Positions 53,781-62,237 of a DNA stretch of 64,000 bases are shown here, one piece after another. The stretch spans positions 124,001 through 188,000 of the forward strand of contig NZ_BJYX01000004.1 in NCBI RefSeq assembly GCF_007991735.1, in the 5' to 3' direction. The position numbers were made by a program, and so were the translations under genes. The notes beneath the pieces were generated by a model that was given only the letters and a program-made list of their open reading frames with translations, was not told where the DNA came from and did no database searches. This DNA comes from Terrabacter aerolatus. Lineage in GTDB: Bacteria > Actinomycetota > Actinomycetes > Actinomycetales > Dermatophilaceae. Numbering within the stretch: position 1 is the stretch's first letter; each line of letters starts with the position of its first letter.

Positions 53781-56126
53781 TCAGTAGGTGTGGGCCAGGC
53801 CGTCGGTGGGCGACGGCGGCACCGGGGGGACGAAGGTCTTGGGCGTGAACGACACGGTCCCGTGGTTGACCGGGAACCGGGTCGGGACGGTGCCCGTCGC
53901 TCGCGCGTAGGCGCAGGCGGTCGCCGCGACCGAGGCCGCGACACCGGCCTCGCCGGCCCCGCCCGGCAGCGAGGCGTCCGAGGGCATGACGACGCACTCG
54001 AAGCTCGGCGGGACGTTCCACTGTCGGGTGTAGAAGTAGTTGTCCCAGCTGGCCTCGAGGAAGTGACCGTCGACGAGGTGGTTGCTGCTCGTCAGCGCCA
54101 GGGCGATGCCGTCGGAGACGCCACCCATCATCTGGGCCTCCAGACCGAGCGGGTTGACGACGAGCCCCGCGTCGATCGCGATGACCGCCCGGGTGACGCG
54201 CGGCCCGGTCACGGCGTCGCGGACCTGCCGGCCGACGGTCTCCGGACGACAGTCGATCTCGACGAGGACCGCCGTGGCGCCCTTGTACTCCGAGTGGACG
54301 GCGATGCCCTGGGCCGTGCCGGTCGGCATCGCGCGTCCCCACTGGCCCACCTCGGCGACCTTGCGCAGGCAGGCCTTGACGCGCTCGCTGCGCAGGAAGG
54401 CCAGGCGGAAGGCCAGGGGGTCCTTGCGCATCTTCCGTGCGAGCTGGTCGATGAACAGCTCGTTGGCGCAGGCGACGTCGGGCGAGTAGATGTTGCGCAT
54501 GCTGCCGGTGTTGAAGCCCATGTCGACCTCGTCGAGCAGCTGGGTCACGACCCCGAAGTCGTAGGGCAGCTCCTGGGTCAGCGTGAAGATGGACTCGGCC
54601 AGCCCGAGATTGCCCAGACCGGCGGGCAGCTCCGCCGCCATCGCGGTGAGCCGCTCCCCCAGGCCGTGCGAGAAGTCCGTCCGGACACTGGTGTGGCGCT
54701 GCTCGAAGGTGAGCACCTCCCCCGCGAGGAGCGTGGCCCGGATGCGTGAGGTCGCCATGGGGTGCGTGCGTCCCTGGCGGGGTTCGTCAGCCCGGTGCCA
54801 CATGAGCTTCACCGGCTTGCCCATGGCCCGCGAGATCGTGGCCGCCTCGATCGCGGCGTCACCGAAGAGCTTGTGCCCGAAGGACCCTCCGCCCGTCACG
54901 ACGTTGACCGCGACCTGGGCGATCGGCAGGCCGAGCGCCTTGGCGATGTTGCGTTGGGCGACGATCGGCGCCTTGAGGCCGGCCCAGACGGTGGCGTGGT
55001 CGTCGCGGACGTCGGCGATGGCGCAGTTGGGCTCGAGCGCCGCGCTGCTGCGGAACATGAACTCGAACCTCATGTCGACGGTCTGGGTCAGCAGCGGCAC
55101 CTTCGGCACGGCCATGGGCAGCTCGGCGGCCTTGAGGCGGTTCAGCACGGTGTCGTCGGACTCGCCCTCGACGGGGCCACCCGCCCATGTCACCCGCAGG
55201 GCACGGACGGCGTCGATGCACTGGCCGAACGTCTCGGCGCGCACCGCGACCCCGGTGTCGACGACCACGACGTCGGTGACCCCCGGCATCGCCCGGACCG
55301 CGGAGAGGTTGTCGACGCTCCGGGGAGAGCCGTTGAGCGTCGGCGGCCGGCACACCATGGTCGGCAGGGCACCGGGAACGTCGAGGTCCATCGTGAAGCG
55401 CTTGCGCCCGGTGACCGCCTCGAGGGCGTCGACCCTGCCGCGCGGGGTGCCGACGACGTCGAACGAGCTGGTGGGCGCGAGCTCGACGCGGACGGCCGTC
55501 GTCGTCGAGCTGGCAGCGGCCCCCGACAGGGCGGCATACGTCCGGGTGCTGCCGTCGGGAGCGGTCACGACGCCGCCCTTGACGACGAGCGAGGACACCG
55601 TCGCGCCGAGCGCGGTCGCCGCCGCCTGGAGCAGAGCGCCTCGAGCCACGGCCGCGGCCACGCGGATCGGTGTGAACATCGACTCCATCGTGTTGGAACC
55701 GCCGGTCAGCTGGTTGAAGACGAGCTCCGGGCGCGCGGGCGCCAGGGTGACGCGGACGTCCTCGACACGCATCGACAGCTCGTCGGCGATGATCATCGAC
55801 GCGGCCGTCGTGATGCCCTGGCCGACCTCCATGCGAGGGATCGCGAAGTGCGCCAGCCCGTGGTCGTCGACGGTGATCCGGATGAGCTGCGACGTCGGCA
55901 GCGCGGAGTGGGTCTGGAGGTCGCCGAGGTCGTAGAGCTCGGCGACCTGGGGGGCCGTGGGGACGGCGGCCGACGCCGGCGGCGCACCTCCCACCTCAGC
56001 CGCGACGGTGAGGGTGGTTCCGGCGATCACGAAGCCGAGGAAGCTCCTGCGGCTCACACCGTCCGGTGGGGAGCCCGGGTCTCGCCTGGGGCGTCCGGGG
56101 TGTGACTGGTCGGGCGTTGTCGTCAT
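53781..56126 (-). CDS. Tat-exported molybdopterin-binding large subunit (IorB-like)
   Basis: A 781-residue molybdenum hydroxylase large subunit. SRRSFLG at 25-31 followed by a hydrophobic stretch is a Tat signal, so the complex works outside the membrane. Cofactor-binding GGGSFGHKLF-type and GAGEAG (Glu726) near the C-terminus match the family; the Glu is the catalytic base. Length and the missing FAD/cytochrome domains match isoquinoline 1-oxidoreductase IorB. ATG 56126 follows AAGGGA. The substrate (N-heterocycle or aldehyde) is unknown. Confidence 0.9.
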   Translation of the reverse strand: MTTTPDQSHPGRPRRDPGSPPDGVSRRSFLGFVIAGTTLTVAAEVGGAPPASAAVPTAPQVAELYDLGDLQTHSALPTSQLIRITVDDHGLAHFAIPRMEVGQGITTAASMIIADELSMRVEDVRVTLAPARPELVFNQLTGGSNTMESMFTPIRVAAAVARGALLQAAATALGATVSSLVVKGGVVTAPDGSTRTYAALSGAAASSTTTAVRVELAPTSSFDVVGTPRGRVDALEAVTGRKRFTMDLDVPGALPTMVCRPPTLNGSPRSVDNLSAVRAMPGVTDVVVVDTGVAVRAETFGQCIDAVRALRVTWAGGPVEGESDDTVLNRLKAAELPMAVPKVPLLTQTVDMRFEFMFRSSAALEPNCAIADVRDDHATVWAGLKAPIVAQRNIAKALGLPIAQVAVNVVTGGGSFGHKLFGDAAIEAATISRAMGKPVKLMWHRADEPRQGRTHPMATSRIRATLLAGEVLTFEQRHTSVRTDFSHGLGERLTAMAAELPAGLGNLGLAESIFTLTQELPYDFGVVTQLLDEVDMGFNTGSMRNIYSPDVACANELFIDQLARKMRKDPLAFRLAFLRSERVKACLRKVAEVGQWGRAMPTGTAQGIAVHSEYKGATAVLVEIDCRPETVGRQVRDAVTGPRVTRAVIAIDAGLVVNPLGLEAQMMGGVSDGIALALTSSNHLVDGHFLEASWDNYFYTRQWNVPPSFECVVMPSDASLPGGAGEAGVAASVAATACAYARATGTVPTRFPVNHGTVSFTPKTFVPPVPPSPTDGLAHTY

Positions 56127-56302
56127 TGACAGGTCCCTTCTCGGAACGGCACGAGCGGCCGGGTCGCCGGGGTGGGGCAGGTCACGCTCGTGGGTCGTGC
56201 ATCCGTGCTTCGTCCCCGCGACGTGTCCGGATTGCCCTGCCCAACGACCGGGCCGCTCCGATGTCACGGGCACGGCCTCCACACCCGTCCTACAGTGGCG
56301 GT
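56127..56302. promoter_or_regulatory. Divergent promoter region for IorB-like and membrane genes
   Basis: 176 bp without a gene. TACAGT (56291-56296) lies six bases before the GTG of the membrane protein and is its leaderless -10 box. I see no clear operator for the Ior operon. Confidence 0.4.
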
Positions 56303-56758
56303 GTGCCTGCCGAGGACACCCCACCGCCGTCCGTGACCGTCGGTCGCCTGGTCGACGCGGTCGATGCGGTCGACGTCTTCGTCTACGTGGTCGTGCTCAA
56401 CCTCTTCGTCGAGTACCTCCCCGCCGTGATCAGCGAGAGCTTCACGCTGTCACTGCTGACGGCCGTCCTGCTCAAGGCTGTTCTCGAGCTCGTGGTCATC
56501 GTGAAGAAGCGCGTCCGGGCACGCTTCACCGCGGCCGGGACCGCTCTCGGGAAGGCAGGAGCCGGGCTGCTGCTCTGGGCGGTACTGGTGGGGAGCAAGT
56601 TCGTCGTGCTCGAGGCCGTCGACCTCCTCTTCGGGGATCATGTCAGCCTCGGCGGCTTCCTCTCCGTGACCCTGCTCATCATCACCCTGCTCCTCGCGCG
56701 CCTCGCCGTGCGGTGGTTGCTGACCGCCCGGACGCCCATGGTCAGCACGGCGTCCTGA
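56303..56758 (+). CDS. Small polytopic membrane protein, unknown
   Basis: A 151-residue protein with four hydrophobic helices at about 22-40, 48-65, 90-108 and 118-138 and a basic loop KKRVRARF after helix 2. It starts at GTG 56303, supported by a leaderless promoter. I do not recognise the family. It is divergent from the Ior operon. Confidence 0.72.
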   Translation: MPAEDTPPPSVTVGRLVDAVDAVDVFVYVVVLNLFVEYLPAVISESFTLSLLTAVLLKAVLELVVIVKKRVRARFTAAGTALGKAGAGLLLWAVLVGSKFVVLEAVDLLFGDHVSLGGFLSVTLLIITLLLARLAVRWLLTARTPMVSTAS

Positions 56759-56796
56759 GGGTCGACGCGCCGGGCCACTGCTGCGACGGTGGTGAC

Positions 56797-57051
56797 ATGT
56801 CGCTGGAGACGTGGTGGGCGCAGGTGCGTCCCGAGACCCGCGAGTGGCTCGTCGCGCACAACGGTGAGCCGCTGCCCGACGCGGTCGTCGCGGACATCCT
56901 CCGGGTCGAGGGGCACGTGGGCGCCGATGCGTGGTGGGCCGACCGCGACGGGAACCGCGGGCTCTCCCTGTCCGACGCCGGGGTCGACTGGGTCGAGGCG
57001 GTGGCCAACGACGAGATCCCGCAGACGCCCCCGGCGGATCCTTCATTCTAG
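56797..57051 (+). CDS. Small acidic hypothetical protein
   Basis: An 84-residue acidic protein starting MSLETWWAQVRPETREWL, rich in Trp, Asp and Glu. ATG 56797 follows GGTGGTGAC, a weak ribosome binding site; codon bias supports coding. No family is recognised. It follows the membrane gene by 38 bp and faces the ANTAR gene. Confidence 0.65.
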   Translation: MSLETWWAQVRPETREWLVAHNGEPLPDAVVADILRVEGHVGADAWWADRDGNRGLSLSDAGVDWVEAVANDEIPQTPPADPSF

Positions 57052-57135
57052 GAGCCACCCGCCATCCAGCCGCCGGACAGCGCCGTCACCTGGCCCCGAC
57101 GTCCGGGCCAGTGCGCGGGTCAGTGCGCGGGCCGG

Positions 57136-57381
57136 TCACCGTGGCAGGCGCGAGGTGCCCAGGTCGATGACGTCGTCGGCCACCGAACGGAGGTCCCGAC
57201 CGGACCTCTCCGCGCCCCGACGCATGAGCTCGTAGGCCTCGTCCTCGCTGAGTCCGCGCTCGATCATGACGAGGTCGACCGCCACCGCGAGGTCGAGGCC
57301 GTGAGGCCGACGTGCGACCGACGCCCTGGACGCGCCCGTCTGCTCGGCCTCGGGGCGTCCGGCGGTCGTTGACTCGCTCAC
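57136..57381 (-). CDS. Single-domain ANTAR RNA-binding protein
   Basis: An 81-residue protein consisting of little more than an ANTAR antiterminator domain: LDLAVAVDLVMIERGLSE and AYELMRRGAERSGRDLRSVA. There is no receiver, GAF or PAS sensor. ANTAR domains bind paired hexaloop RNA and often control nitrogen genes. GTG 57381 is preferred; TATGTC six bases upstream may be a weak leaderless -10. It lies 61 bp after the HTH regulator on the same strand, beside nar genes. Confidence 0.8.
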   Translation of the reverse strand: MSESTTAGRPEAEQTGASRASVARRPHGLDLAVAVDLVMIERGLSEDEAYELMRRGAERSGRDLRSVADDVIDLGTSRLPR

Positions 57382-57442
57382 GACGATGACATACCCAGCG
57401 ATGCGCCCGGACCGCACGCCGGTTCGAGAGCCGGCGGTGGGT

Positions 57443-58207
57443 TCAACGATGGACCGGCCTGCGGAAGGCGGCCGTCGTGGTGAGCCGGGCGACACAGGAA
57501 CGCTCGGTGACGAACGGTTCCAGCTCCACCTCCGAGCCGGGCTCACCGACGGCGGCCATGGTCCCGAGGATGAGTCCGCGGTGGATGCCGCAGACGACGT
57601 CGGGGTGGGCCCGGGCCATCGTGAGAAAGGGGCACGCGCTGAGCGTCAGCTCCACGGTGCGCCCGCCGGCGCCCGTCCGCAGCTCTGGCTGGTATCCCCA
57701 TTCCTCGAGCAGGTCGACCGCCGCCCCGACCTTGCCGAGCCACGAGCCGGCGCTGGCGGCCGGCGGCGGGACGACCGCGTCACTGTGCTCCTCGACCCAC
57801 CTGCGCCCTGCGTGTTCGGGATCGGTCGGCGACCCGTCCGAGGCGGCGGACCAGGCACTGGTCAGCAGCTCCGTGAACGCCGCCAGAGCCTCTGGCGTCG
57901 CCAACGGGGCGGCATCCTCGGCGGCGAGGTAGAGCTTGCGAGGACGTCCGACCGAACCGCGCCGCAGCGTGGTCGTGACGACGCCGGCGGCGACCATTCG
58001 CTCGAGGTGGAAGCGAGCTGTCGTCACGTGAAGGCCCAGCGCGTCGGCCGTCTCACTCGCGCCGAGTCCGAGTGCCGGGAGCTCGTGCGGAGCCCCGCCC
58101 ACCGACGAAGGCACGGGCACCTCATCGTGCGCTGTACCCACGCGCCGCAACAGCTCGATGATGGCTCGTCGCGTGGGTGACGTGAGGATGTCGTCGATCT
58201 CGGGCAC
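57443..58207 (-). CDS. HTH regulator with C-terminal iron-sulfur-like motif (SufR/ArsR-type)
   Basis: A 254-residue regulator. The N-terminal winged helix (about 1-95) is followed by a linker and a C-terminal domain with CPF...HPDVVCGIH near residues 192-209 and another Cys near 238. This Cys/His arrangement resembles iron-sulfur-sensing SufR-type regulators. GTG 58207 follows GGAGGACCG. It is divergent from narG (262 bp) and cotranscribed with the ANTAR gene, so control of nitrate respiration by redox, iron-sulfur or NO status is plausible but inferred. Confidence 0.75.
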   Translation of the reverse strand: MPEIDDILTSPTRRAIIELLRRVGTAHDEVPVPSSVGGAPHELPALGLGASETADALGLHVTTARFHLERMVAAGVVTTTLRRGSVGRPRKLYLAAEDAAPLATPEALAAFTELLTSAWSAASDGSPTDPEHAGRRWVEEHSDAVVPPPAASAGSWLGKVGAAVDLLEEWGYQPELRTGAGGRTVELTLSACPFLTMARAHPDVVCGIHRGLILGTMAAVGEPGSEVELEPFVTERSCVARLTTTAAFRRPVHR

Positions 58208-58469
58208 CGGTCCTCCATTTCGTTCATTTAGAGGATAGCGACCATTGGCGTGACCCGAGTCAGCAGGACGCGATCCAGCCCCTCCGGACCTGCGTTTGCC
58301 GCGCCAAACTTCACTCGCACCAGTAACGTTGGGCCAATCCGAGGGGACGGCGGCACGTCCACCCCTCCTCGGCCGAGTTGCCACCGCTTGGTTTGGATGA
58401 TCTCCGTCGCCGATTTGGAGGATCCGTGCACTCCCTTCTGCACCGTCCTGTCCCGTCTACGGCTCGACC
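58208..58469. promoter_or_regulatory. narG / regulator divergent control region
   Basis: 262 bp without a gene, less GC-rich than its surroundings. A hairpin GTGCA-(8 nt)-TGCAC at 58426-58443 lies in the narG leader, 27 bp before the GTG. No FNR (TTGAT-n4-ATCAA) or GlnR box is visible. TTGGCG at 58244-58249 and CGCCAA near 58301 form a distant inverted pair. The leader deserves folding for ANTAR target hexaloops. Confidence 0.4.
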
Positions 58470-61400
58470 GTGAGCGCCCGCCGCCGTGGCGGAACCGAGG
58501 CCGTCGGGGGTGTCGACGGCCCGGCCTCTGCGGCCCTGCTCAAGATCGGACGGTTCTTCACCCGGTGGGAGGAGTCCGACGACGGCCGCGCGGTGTTCCG
58601 CGAAGGAGGCCGGGCCGGAGACGTCTTCTACCGGGACCGCTGGAGCCACGACAAGGTGGTGCGCTCCACCCACGGCGTCAACTGCACCGGCTCCTGCTCG
58701 TGGAAGGTCTACGTCAAGGACGGGATCATCACGTGGGAGACGCAGCAGACCGACTACCCCTCGGTGGGCCCGGACCGGCCGGAGTACGAGCCTCGCGGCT
58801 GCCCACGCGGCGCGGCCTTCTCCTGGTACACCTACTCCCCCACCCGTGTGCGCTACCCCTACGTGCGTGGCGTCCTGCTCGAGATGTACCGCGAGGCCAA
58901 GGCGCGGCTGGGTGACCCGGTCGCGGCATGGCACGAGATCACGACCGACCCCGAGAAGCGGCGCCGCTACCAGAGCGCCCGCGGGAAGGGTGGACTCGTT
59001 CGGGCCTCGTGGGGCGAGGCCGTCGAGATCGCCGCGGCGGCCCACGTGCACACGATCAAGGAGTACGGTCCCGACCGGGTCGCCGGCTTCTCGCCGATCC
59101 CCGCGATGTCGATGGTGTCGCACTGTGTCGGCACCCGCTTCATCCAGCTCATCGGCGGCGTCATGACGAGCTTCTACGACTGGTACGCCGACCTGCCGAT
59201 CGCGAGCCCCCAGGTCTTCGGGGACCAGACCGACGTGCCCGAGTCGGGAGACTGGTGGGACGCGACCTATCTCATGATGTGGGGCTCGAACGTCCCGGTC
59301 ACACGAACGCCCGACGCGCACTGGATGGCGGAGGTCCGCTACCGCGGCACCAAGGTCGTCACGGTCAGCCCCGACTACGCCGACAACACGAAGTTCGCCG
59401 ACGAGTGGATGCGCGCGCAGGCAGGCACCGACGCGGCCCTCGCGATGGCCATGGGCCATGTGCTGCTCAAGGAGTACTTCGTCGACCGGAAGGTCGACTT
59501 CTTCACCGACTACGTCCGCACCTACAGCGACCTGCCCTTCCTCATCCGTCTGGAGCCTCCCGAGGAGGGGTATGCCGCGACGTCGGGGGCCGCTGGTGCC
59601 GCACCTCTCGTGCCCGGCAAGTTCCTCACCGCGGCCGACCTCGCCGAGTCGGGCGTTGTAGTTCCCGACGAGGAGGCCTGGAAGACAGTGCTGCTCGACG
59701 TCACGACCGGAGAGCCGGTGGTGCCGAACGGCTCGATGGGCTTTCGTTACGCCGACTCAGGCAAGGGCCGGTGGAACCTCGACCTCGAGGGCGTGAACCC
59801 GGCCCTGACGATGGCCGGCGACAGCGCCGAGCCGGTCGAGGTGCTGCTGCCGGCCTTCGTCGAGCCGGACGGCACCGGGTCGGTGCTCCGCCGGGGCGTG
59901 CCCGCGCGCCGGGTCGGGGGTCACCTCGTCACGACGGTCTACGACCTGATGCTGGCGCAGTACGGTGTCGAACGACCGGGTCTGCCGGGTACGTGGCCCG
60001 CCGGCTACGACGACGTCTCCGAGCCCTACACGCCCGCGTGGCAGGCGGAGATCACCGGCGTCCCTGCGGAGCAGTGCATCCGCGTCGCCCGCGAGTTCGC
60101 GACCAACTCCGAGGAGTCACAGGGCCGCTCGATGATCATCATGGGCGCCGGCATCTGCCAGTGGTTCCACGGCGATGCCACCTATCGCGCGATCCTCTCG
60201 CTGCTCATCCTCACCGGCTGCATGGGCCGCAATGGCGGCGGCTGGGCGCACTACGTCGGCCAGGAGAAGTGCCGGCCGATCACGGGGTGGATCTCCCTCG
60301 CCAATGCGCTCGACTGGGGCCGCCCCCCGCGCACCATGACCGGAACGTCCTACTGGTACATGCACACCGACCAGTGGCGCAACGACGGCTACTCGGCCGA
60401 CTCGCTCAACTCTCCCCTGGCCCGAGGGCACCTGGCAGGCAAGCACACCGCCGACACCATCGCGCAGTCCGCCCGGATGGGCTGGATGCCGTTCTACCCG
60501 CAGTTCGGGACGAACCCGCTCCAGGTGGCCGAGGACGCCCAGGCCGCCGTCGACGCGGGAGCCGCTGCCAGCCCCGCGGCATACGTTGCCGGCGCCCTCC
60601 ACGACGGCTCCCTCACGTCCGCGATCGAGGACGTCGACGCGCCCGAGAACTGGCCGCGCACGCTGGTGCTCTGGCGCAGCAACCTGATGGGCTCCTCCGC
60701 CAAGGGCAACGAGTACTTCCTGCGCAACCTGCTCGGCACGCACCACAACGTCCTGGGCAGCGAGAACCCCAACGCACCGAAGCCGTCCGAGGTGAAGTGG
60801 CACGACGAGGCGCCCGAGGGCAAGCTCGACCTGCTGCTCTCCGCCGACTTCCGCATGACGTCGACGACCCTGCTCTCCGACATCGTGCTGCCCGCGGCGA
60901 CGTGGTACGAGAAGCACGACCTCAGCTCGACCGACATGCACCCGTTCGTGCACGCCTTCACCCCGGCCATCGACCCGCCGTGGGAGGCCAAGAGCGACTT
61001 CGAGCTCTTCCACCTGCTCGCCGAGAAGCTGTCGGACCTGGCTCGCACCCATCTCGGCGTGCGCAAGGACCTCGTGAGCGTGCCGCTCATGCACGACACG
61101 CCGGGCGAGACGGCGCAGCCCGGGGGACGTGCCATCGACTGGCGCACCACGGGCCAGCCAGGCACGCCCGGCACGACGATGCCGGTCTTCCAGCTCGTCG
61201 AGCGCGACTACACCGCGATCAGCGAGAAGCTCGCCACCGTGGGCCCGCTCGCCGACAGCCTCGGCTTCACGGTCAAGAACGTCACCTACCGGGTCGGGGA
61301 GGAGGTGGCCCGGCTTGCTGCCAAGAACGGAGTCATGCTCGGCGGCGCCGGCGACGGCCGGCCGGCGATCGACACCGACGCGAAGATGGCCGAGGCGATC

Positions 61401-62237
61401 CTCACCTTCTCGGGCACGACGAACGGCCACTTGGCCGTGCAGGGCTTCCGCACCCTCGAGGAGCGTGTCGGCAAGAAGCTCGCCGACCTCGCCGAGGGGT
61501 CGGAGGAGAAGCACGTCACCTTCGCCGACACGCAGGGCGCCCCGGTCGCGGTCATCACCTCGCCGGAGTGGTCGGGTTCCGAGACCGGCGGCCGCCGCTA
61601 CGCACCGTTCACGGTCAACATCGAGCGGCTCAAGCCCTTCCACACCCTGACCGGTCGGATGCACTTCTACCTCGACCACGACTGGATGCAGGACCTCGGC
61701 GAGGCGCTGCCGATCTATCGACCACCGCTCGACATGCACCGCCTCTTCGGCGAGCCGAAGCTGGGGCCCGACGGCTCGAAGCAGGTGACCGTTCGCTACC
61801 TGACGCCGCACTCCAAGTGGTCGATCCACTCGGAGTACCAGGACAACCTGCTCATGCTCTCGCTCTCACGCGGTGGCCCGACGGTGTGGATGAGCCCGCA
61901 GGACGCCGGCTCCATCGACGTCGCGGACAACGACTGGGTGGAGTGCCTCAACACCAACGGTGTGCTCGTCGGGCGGGCCATCGTGAGCCACCGGATGCCC
62001 GAGGGTGTGGTCTACGTCCACCACGCGCAGGAGCGCACGATCGACGTCCCGAAGTCGGAGACGACCGGTCGCCGCGGGGGCATCCACAACTCGGTGACAC
62101 GTCTGCTCGTCAAGCCCACGCACCTCATCGGCGGCTACGCCCAACTGTCCTACGCGTTCAACTACCTCGGGCCGACCGGCAACCAGCGCGACATGGTCTC
62201 GACGGTGCGCAAGCGCTCCCAGGAGGTGACGTACTGA
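58470..62237 (+). CDS. narG: Respiratory nitrate reductase alpha subunit NarG
   Basis: A 1255-residue Mo-bisMGD subunit reducing nitrate to nitrite with quinol electrons on the cytoplasmic side. FS0 cluster ligands are H68, C72, C76 and C111, with the same spacing as E. coli H49, C53, C57, C92. The molybdenum ligand aligns with D241 in YADLP (E. coli D222). GTG 58470; TAC-rich -10 candidates near 58455 are weak. It is one base out of overlap with narH (TGATG). No Tat motif is needed in this form. Confidence 0.97.
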   Translation: MSARRRGGTEAVGGVDGPASAALLKIGRFFTRWEESDDGRAVFREGGRAGDVFYRDRWSHDKVVRSTHGVNCTGSCSWKVYVKDGIITWETQQTDYPSVGPDRPEYEPRGCPRGAAFSWYTYSPTRVRYPYVRGVLLEMYREAKARLGDPVAAWHEITTDPEKRRRYQSARGKGGLVRASWGEAVEIAAAAHVHTIKEYGPDRVAGFSPIPAMSMVSHCVGTRFIQLIGGVMTSFYDWYADLPIASPQVFGDQTDVPESGDWWDATYLMMWGSNVPVTRTPDAHWMAEVRYRGTKVVTVSPDYADNTKFADEWMRAQAGTDAALAMAMGHVLLKEYFVDRKVDFFTDYVRTYSDLPFLIRLEPPEEGYAATSGAAGAAPLVPGKFLTAADLAESGVVVPDEEAWKTVLLDVTTGEPVVPNGSMGFRYADSGKGRWNLDLEGVNPALTMAGDSAEPVEVLLPAFVEPDGTGSVLRRGVPARRVGGHLVTTVYDLMLAQYGVERPGLPGTWPAGYDDVSEPYTPAWQAEITGVPAEQCIRVAREFATNSEESQGRSMIIMGAGICQWFHGDATYRAILSLLILTGCMGRNGGGWAHYVGQEKCRPITGWISLANALDWGRPPRTMTGTSYWYMHTDQWRNDGYSADSLNSPLARGHLAGKHTADTIAQSARMGWMPFYPQFGTNPLQVAEDAQAAVDAGAAASPAAYVAGALHDGSLTSAIEDVDAPENWPRTLVLWRSNLMGSSAKGNEYFLRNLLGTHHNVLGSENPNAPKPSEVKWHDEAPEGKLDLLLSADFRMTSTTLLSDIVLPAATWYEKHDLSSTDMHPFVHAFTPAIDPPWEAKSDFELFHLLAEKLSDLARTHLGVRKDLVSVPLMHDTPGETAQPGGRAIDWRTTGQPGTPGTTMPVFQLVERDYTAISEKLATVGPLADSLGFTVKNVTYRVGEEVARLAAKNGVMLGGAGDGRPAIDTDAKMAEAILTFSGTTNGHLAVQGFRTLEERVGKKLADLAEGSEEKHVTFADTQGAPVAVITSPEWSGSETGGRRYAPFTVNIERLKPFHTLTGRMHFYLDHDWMQDLGEALPIYRPPLDMHRLFGEPKLGPDGSKQVTVRYLTPHSKWSIHSEYQDNLLMLSLSRGGPTVWMSPQDAGSIDVADNDWVECLNTNGVLVGRAIVSHRMPEGVVYVHHAQERTIDVPKSETTGRRGGIHNSVTRLLVKPTHLIGGYAQLSYAFNYLGPTGNQRDMVSTVRKRSQEVTY

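Noticed and set aside
58208-58469. FNR or GlnR box in the nar control region
   Set aside because: No TTGAT-n4-ATCAA and no GTnAC-n6-GAAAC pair could be found by eye.
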